Shown here: piece after piece, positions 57,120 to 64,000 of the stretch
Position numbering within the stretch: the first letter of the stretch is position 1
How the letters are laid out: every line of letters begins with the position of its first letter
Assembly (NCBI RefSeq): GCF_964340395.1
Contig: NC_135561.1
Location: forward strand, 16,860,365 to 16,924,364
Direction of reading: 5' to 3'
DNA length: 64,000 nucleotides
From: Glandiceps talaboti
Lineage: Eukaryota; Hemichordata; Enteropneusta; Spengelidae
The notes under the pieces: generated by a model
The model's input: only the letters and a program-made list of their open reading frames with translations
Told to the model about the DNA's origin: nothing
Database searches by the model: none
Translations under genes and position numbers: made by a program

Positions 57120-60100
57120 ATTCCATTACGTATAGACCATTACCTAACTACATAAAAAAATTCCATTCATAATAACAATTCCCAGTAAGCTATTTTTTGA
57201 AAATTGTGTACTACACATTACACCTTAGAAAAAGAAGGCAATTAAGATTATGTAATTTTAAGTCATTTCTACAGAGTATATTATATATTGTTTAGAAAGA
57301 TTGGACAGTCAGGTAGTCACAATTTTTAATCTGAATATCAATGAATAGCAGTGCTCAAATTTGTAATTCCCTTTTTTCAGACAAGGACAAAGAACAACTT
57401 CAAAATAAGTCACAGTGAACATATGATTGAATAAAAACTTTGAGAAATCCTAAACTTGTAACCACTTGTTTCATTTTTAAAATTTAAAATTGTTAGTACA
57501 CTGCTGTGTTTATCATTCCCTCTTCAAATTCATGACATTTTGAAGAAAAAAAATCCCTGACTTTAAAAAGTACCAAATGTGAACGAAAAACATACAAATA
57601 ATAGTCAAACAAACTTTAAAATAATTTATATTTTATTAATTAACCGTTACCGGCTGTGTATCATGATTTGGTCCTGCTATATCAAATGACAGCATAGTTA
57701 CATACCGTAAACTTGATACGGAAAGCTGACATTAGGTGTCCTTGAAACTCAGAACTTGAATCTTTAGCTAAAACTGTCAACAACGTCAAAGTTGGGATGC
57801 TCTGTAAATACCACATTAATTTTTTTCTGATTTGCACAACAAGTTCGTTCTTCATGTCTGACCGGGCGCACATGCATCGGCCGTCTATAGTGGCCATGCC
57901 AGTGATTGTGCATTGATTCAGTGTCCAACATTCACATGTGTCACTGTCAACAGCATGCAACAAGATCCCCTAACACAGCTTTTTCGGAATCAAAATACAC
58001 ATGTACTCATTAATTTAACCATCATCAAATGAAAATCACAACCTGTCCCATAAATTTGGTTTACTCAGGCGTCTGAGCTGTGGCAGATAGATGTTCCGCG
58101 TTCCGGTAGCTAGTTCAGTGTTTCGAACACGTCAGTGAGTAGGTCAGAGGTCACGACAGTGACGGTAGACAAAACATGTGACGAGAGACGTCCATTTCGA
58201 CGTCTCATCTACTCCCTCTAATGTTTCAATTTGTAGATTAAGTTTATCAAAGTTGATCTTTTTGTGGCATTTGTTATGTTAACAATAGAACTGCGGCGTT
58301 GTCACTGTATCTTATATGATGTCAACAAAACTTTCCCTTACGCAGTCAGTATACTTCTTCTGGGATTGACGTCGAATCAGAGCCTGGCCTGGTCCGGCCG
58401 TGGACTTAGATAATTTTTATGTCTGCCGTAAAATGAATGCGCCAAAGAGACGCAAGGCGGGAAACTTATTGCGTCATTTTTAATTTTAGGGGGCCAATGT
58501 CGCAAGGTCGTGGCCTCGGCAGAACTGGTCTAAGACGCCATGGCGCCATGAGGAACCTTACAATTTTGCTGTGCTCAGGGGTCGGTCGGAAATAAAAAAA
58601 ATTTTTTTTTTTCTGATGTCGGAGCTGCAAATTAGGGTCGGTCGGGAGATGAGAAACAGAAAAATAAAAAGGGCCGCCCTTATCAGTAGTTTGTGTACGT
58701 GATCATGAATTCCCGTCCAAATCAAACTTACTAGAAATCTGGGAATTATGTTGCCTAGCTACGGAGAAGGAAACTAGAAACGACTTATAGGCGGAGGAAA
58801 CCGTGTTTTCCATCGCGTGAAACAGATTGAACCTACCGCAAGGTTCAATAATGGTGGCCCTAACCTTGTAAATTGAATCTAGATCTAGTCCTCATATTGC
58901 TAGGTTTTAATACCAGGTCTGTCATTGTAAATGTACATACGTTAACGTGGAAGAATAACGGTGGTATTATATTGCAAGGCGACTGATATTATTTCAGCGA
59001 TCATAACTGATATTTGATTTTTGAATTTCGCTCGCTGTTCTCAAGTCTACCAACATATATTAACTACGCAGTATTGACATACAATTTTTACATAGAACCT
59101 GATTGGTCGAATACATAATTAGATATAATTAATTCGCAATCAGGTCACAGTTGCACAGAGCTCTGAATGGTCAACAATGCAGTAAATAATTAGGCCCATC
59201 CGACCTAATATATGTTAACTAATTATTAAATGTGATGGTGTAAACGGGCTGCCGACCTGGCGTGATTACTTTCGTCAGTTCTCTACTTTAATCTATGTTA
59301 CGATATGTGTAGGCGAGCTTGAGGGTGTCGAATGAAATTTGAAAAAAATAAATAAAATGTCACTTATGATCGCTGCAATAATGTCAGCAGGTAGAATAAC
59401 CGTCCATCCCGAGACCATCAGCGATAACACGCTCATACAAGTATGATACCATTAAAACAATGGTAAGATATAAAATACCACGTGAGACATTTGAGCATAG
59501 TTAAGAACCACTTTGAGATAATTCACCATCATCGTAACAACGCATTTCTGAAAGTTACATTTACCACCAAATGGAAAATAAACGGATATAAGTACCAACC
59601 AACACTTTAAAACCCAAGAAAACATGAACAAAGTAGATCTTAAATTAAGTTTGACTTCAACAGATACAAAACCTAAATGTATGAACAGATAGCGTAGCTT
59701 ACCTGATTGCAGTTGAAACTCGTCCAATGCTCGAGCTCATATCTTGCACCGTCCACATGAACGGACTGTGAGGCAACAAATTTGCTTCTTAATATAGCAT
59801 CTAGAAACTGCGTGACGTGGGTGAAATAAGGATAGACCTACACCAGGATATTTCTACTTTGTGTAATTTAGATAGCAAACAAAAGACTGATGTGCATGTT
59901 CGATGAATGAGTTTCGATGGGCAAATCGCCAGTAGTGTTGGCATCATTGACAATGTTTATTATAACCTCTGGTATGTAGTAGATACTATCATCGTTAGAA
60001 GATCTGTCCAACTGTGTAACACGTCAAATGTTATGAATTTACTAAAATCGTTTTCACACAAACACACGAAGTTACTCACTACAGTGAACATACATCAATC

Positions 60101-60135
60101 CTTCCGTACACAGACATATACATAGAAAGATAGAA
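57120..60135. other. Intergenic DNA with CpG-richer zone and weak exon candidates
   Basis: 58050-58560 is CpG-richer than the surroundings. 58570-58680 carries two GGGTCGGTCGG motifs about 65 bp apart, ending GGGCCGCCCTTA, which looks like another dispersed repeat. On the minus strand, a frame at 57963-57682 is Cys-rich (DSDTCECWTLNQC, GRCMC) with an upstream TGTGTTAG acceptor-like site. At about 59739-59702 ATGAGCTCGAGC (MSSSIGRVSTAI) leads into a CAATCAG|GTAAGC donor. None can be joined into a gene. Confidence 0.3.
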
Positions 60136-60456
<321 letters not shown>

Positions 60457-61258
60457 CTGCCTACCTGTCTGCATTGAAATCCCCAAGGAGAATGCGTTCT
60501 TTTCAACTCTTACAGCCATTCTACAAGTATATGTGGGGGTTTTTTTTGTTCACAATGTACATGTGTTCTCTTAAGTAATTATTTATATGTACAACCTACA
60601 ACCTGTCAAGAACGTAACAAATTTAAATACAGCCGAGAGGCAGTGAAATACAACAAGGGTATTGAACTTCTATGGAAAATATTCTAAAAACTGTCGCTAG
60701 TGTGTTAACCTTTAAGAAAGAAGCAAACAAGGTTGAGACATTTTGTTATAAATAAAACAAGAAGGGATCCCATGACGAAATTCTTCACATTGACTGGTTT
60801 ACTTACGACGTGCACTCTTTTGCATTTAAGATGATAAGTTTTTGTCAAAACGCATAACAGAGTATTTCGCTTCGTTAGAAACCCAAGTCCGTAATGAGCA
60901 GGTAAACTGACGTGTTGACTTGAGGCGATAGAAACAGTGAAGGTTGAATGAGTGATACTAAATACAATTTAAACCGAGTGTTATAATGAGCAAATGAATC
61001 ATCAACTGAAATGCATAACTTGTTTCTATCGTTACATGTGTAACATGATAAAATGAACTGCCCAGGGATATTCACGTCGAACGTTAGAGAGCCTTCTCTG
61101 CATATTAAACTGACGTACTAAGCGGCGAAAATGCTTTTAGTTGGAAATAACAGAAGTTACACCTGAATTGCTGCAATTCTATTTAAAGTGATCATGAAGG
61201 GAAGCAATATATCTTGCGGCTATTTTGGCATGCATTATGCTGTTTATAACAAAAAATA
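60457..61258. other. Intergenic DNA, nothing recognised
   Basis: AT-rich with short open frames only. Confidence 0.45.
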
Positions 61259-61921
61259 GATGTAACTGGTTCTATTGTCATTCGTGGAGATCAAATCAAA
61301 GAGGTGGATGTTGTTTCTTTTGTTGGAATTTCATTAGATAAACACCTCACCTGGTCTGACCATATTAACAGAATAAATATACTCATAAGGAAGAAATGTG
61401 GAATTCTGTATAGACTAAGACACATTTTACCACTAAGTATTTTAATACTTTTGTACAATGCCTTTATACTTCCCCATATTTCTTACGGCCTAGAGGTTTG
61501 GGGCAGTACTTACCCAACATATCTGAATTGCATTCTAACTGCCCAAAAAATGATTGTTCGCACGATGCTGTTCAAATCTCACATGGAACACTCGGCTCCT
61601 TTATTTATACAGCTAAATATTCTAGATATTTACAAGCTTCACAAACTCTTAATAGGTTCTTTTATTTACAGCCTGGTTCACTTGAACTCACCACATATCT
61701 TGTCCGATTATTTTAGTGACAAAAAACATGAATATGACACGAGACTCTGCCATCGTCAAAATCTTTACCCGTACCATGCGAGAACAAATTCTGGTCAGTT
61801 TGCTATTTCATTCGTAGGTGCAAAAATTTGGAATGATATTCCTATCCAAATCAGATCGAAAAATTCCCAACATATTTTTAGGAAATCTCTTAAACAATAT
61901 TTAGTAGAGCAGTACAGGTGA
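61259..61921 (+). pseudogene. CR1/Rex-like LINE 3' fragment (RT thumb and C-terminus)
   Basis: The frame opens at about 61259 (VTGSIVIRGDQIKEVD) and runs to a stop at 61921. It reads VSFVGISLDKHLTWSDHI, KCGILYRLRHILPLSI, YNAFILPHISYGLEVWGS, FAISFVGAKIWNDIPIQI and LKQYLVEQYR. This aligns with the C-terminal third of the RT at 50546-52354 but is a different subfamily by its many substitutions. The RT catalytic part is absent, so it is a 5'-truncated copy. The 3' UTR (61922 to about 62250) has a GTATATGCATATGTATAT tract near 62010-62050 and GGGTAAATAAA near its end. Confidence 0.88.
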
Positions 61922-63621
61922 TTAAATTGTAAACTTACAGATGTATTGACTTTTCGTTTATTGTATTAGACTTTTTCATGCAGTAAAAATGTTTTTTTTT
62001 TGTGTGTACATGTATATGTATATGCATATGTATATGTATATGCATATGTGATATATTTTCTTCTCCCAGTTATGTTTTCAGTCATCTTAATGACTGAACC
62101 CTCTTATTGTTTTCATTCGCAATATACAATGTCGGGGATCAGGCTAGACTAGCTGTAAGCTATTTCTTGACTCCCCATTTACCCTTCTCTCTTTTGATTT
62201 TTGTTACCATTATTTTGTAATCATTTTATACGATTGGGTAAATAAACCACTTATATCACCGCTAACGCCACTGAGTTTCGTTACAAAACAATTCATCGCC
62301 GTTTATGGCAGGAAACATTTAACAGTCGACATAAAAATTGTAATAATTGTACCTTTTTGGTATTTTTCTTTACACTTTATTGTATCATACTCAGCTGGTA
62401 ACGTAGATAATGTTACAATAAAGTTATATCAATCTTATCACAACACAGTATCAATCTTTTATATATGTACTCATGTCAGAGAGATCACAACTCACAAGAA
62501 CAACAAACAAAATATTAAAAGAGAGAGATATCACAACTTTAATTGTCTTTTGGCGTATAACAAAACTGAACTCCTTCAGGAATTTGGATTAGTCAACTTG
62601 AATAATCGTCAAGTTTAACGTATATATACTTATAAGCATTATAAGTCAATCCTCCTGACGCCTCCAAGTTGTTTAAACTATGTATTAAATTGTAACAGAA
62701 CTTGATTTTTCTTTGGCAGAACTGGAGACACACCAATGAAGGGAAGCTCAGTCTCTCTGAAATATGTGGGTTAGAAATGTATGGTTCACCATGATATAAT
62801 TTACAAGCAGAATATCACATTATCAGCGCAACGGTTGGGAAGTAAAGTTACATATAATAAATTAATAATGTCTTCCTCTTCCATGACTACACGCGTTCTG
62901 GGTCATTCGTTATAGCAATAAATCTGATGCCTTTGACAGAAAAACAAACTTAACAGAGTACGTGATATCAATCTCATTGTAACGAGATGATACACTTAGT
63001 ATGTTAACTCATTGCCGGAGGTTATTATGCATGGAGATATTTTGAATGAATCTCATACGAATGAATGTATCAAACTTAAAGACTGAAGTGGACAGCTTTT
63101 ATAGTATATCTAAAATAGTATACCATTACAGTTTGATTTCACTAAAACCTAAGTTTGACATGAAATATTTGGTCATACGTTTTAACTTGTCGTGAAGCTT
63201 GAATTTCTTTTCTAATAGTGTACAAGAGTGATTTTAAAGCATTTTGTTGGCACAAATATTTCAATGAAATGGGTATGTTTTAATAAAATCTAACTTAAAT
63301 AGTCAGTCTTTCGTGGGTGGGTAAATCCCCCCCCCCAAACTGCCAAATGTGATTTTAAAAGCTGAAGCTAAACACTAGCTCACATCTTACATCTCAGTCT
63401 TCAGTCATTTTCAGTTGCAGCAGATTGGATTGGCTTGCCGTGCATGTGTGACAACCGCACTACACGTACGTGTGGGTATTTGAATGAGTGCTCTCACCTT
63501 TCGGTGTTCTCTGCGTCCATGTATTCACGAACACCGCACGCAAAAGTCCAAGATACCATAATATAACCATTTAATCAGTCATCATCAGGGAATTCTGTTA
63601 TTATTACATTAAATACATATA
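61922..63621. other. LINE 3' UTR, then intergenic DNA
   Basis: To about 62250 this is likely the 3' end of the LINE fragment. Beyond that no gene or repeat is recognised; a C-run lies at 63328-63336. Confidence 0.45.
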
Positions 63622-63880
63622 TGTTAAGCCCAATCTGATTACAATCCGATGTAGATGCCGGCTAATCGTTCATTTTTTGTTATTTTACCTTGGTAATTTT
63701 TTCTTCAATTGACCTTCGTGAAACATGTTTACGTTTTCGTCTTGAGGAGGCGGCCATCAAGACGAAAACGTAAACACGTAACACGAAGGTCAATATGAAG
63801 CAAAAATACTGACCTAAAATAACAATGAACTATTAGCCGACATCTACATCAGATTTTCACCAGACCGTGTTTAGCCAAAA
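63622..63880. mobile_element. Large palindrome (~120-bp arms, 11-bp loop), foldback MITE-like
   Basis: The left arm carries CCGATGTAGATGCCGGCTAA, GTTCATT, GTTATTTTA, TTGACCTTCGTG and GTTTACGTTTTCGTCTTGA. The right arm carries the inverse (TCAAGACGAAAACGTAAAC, CACGAAGGTCAA, TAAAATAAC, AATGAAC, TTAGCCGACATCTACATC). The loop is GGAGGCGGCCA (63746-63756). The inner ~50 bp are almost perfect and outer parts more diverged. No coding capacity. Confidence 0.8.
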
Positions 63881-64000
63881 CGCCAAATTTCGTATAACTG
63901 CGTTCGCGCGATTACAAATGGTCTCGCGCTCATTTGCATATAGGACCGTGGTGATGTTTTACAGTACTTTGCATTAATTAATTCGTATATTCCAATGAGC
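63881..64000. other. End of window, nothing recognised
   Basis: A short CpG-bearing stretch (GCGTTCGCGCGATTAC, TCTCGCGCTCATTTGC). It may belong to the outer part of the palindromic element. Confidence 0.35.

Overview
The window is a gene-poor, AT-rich stretch of animal nuclear DNA. Introns with GT/AG borders, long compound microsatellites, MITE-like elements and several non-LTR retrotransposon fragments all say eukaryote. The repeat-laden introns and the mix of CR1/L2-like and Tx1/L1-like LINE remnants fit an invertebrate metazoan, probably marine (lophotrochozoan, ambulacrarian or similar). The species cannot be fixed from sequence alone. No bacterial operons, CRISPR arrays, rRNA or convincing tRNA genes were seen.

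One host gene can be assembled with confidence. It is a rhodopsin-type (class A) GPCR of the peptide-receptor kind on the minus strand. Coding runs from an ATG at 47602 to a stop at 13027 in four exons: 47602-47231 (N-terminus, TM1-TM2, start of TM3), 18231-17827 (rest of TM3, ERY, TM4-TM5, third loop), 16887-16672 (TM6-TM7 with CWLP and NPIIY) and 13242-13027 (Ser/Thr/Arg-rich cytoplasmic tail). All three introns are phase 0 with good splice sites, and the joined protein is 402 residues. The ligand subfamily is not assignable by eye.

The receptor's first intron is about 29 kb and is mostly repeats. It holds a TIR element (18993-20180) and a 6.6-7.4 kb segment present twice (A, 20346-26941; B, 30693-38137). 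It also holds a third partial copy (A', 26944-28742) that looks identical to part of A, and a 1.56-kb element with very long inverted termini (28741-30302) lying exactly at the end of A'. A decayed CR1/Jockey-like LINE straddles the duplication breakpoint. Further on is a Tx1/L1-like LINE 3' fragment flanked by ~520-bp direct repeats that look like an unusually long target-site duplication. The third intron holds a foldback-like structure: tandem ~150-170 bp units facing inverted units.

Left of the receptor (1-13 kb) there are MITEs, old tandem repeats (one family carries an RFX X-box-like palindrome) and microsatellites. Right of it (48-64 kb) there is a 5'-truncated CR1/L2-type LINE with an intact 600-codon reverse-transcriptase ORF, a second LINE 3' fragment, copies of a dispersed GGTTACCCGACCCC repeat family, palindromes, a G-quadruplex motif and large compound microsatellites. 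A few short exon-like stretches are listed at low confidence. No clearly new biochemical system is visible; the novelty lies in repeat architecture and in an unclassified receptor.
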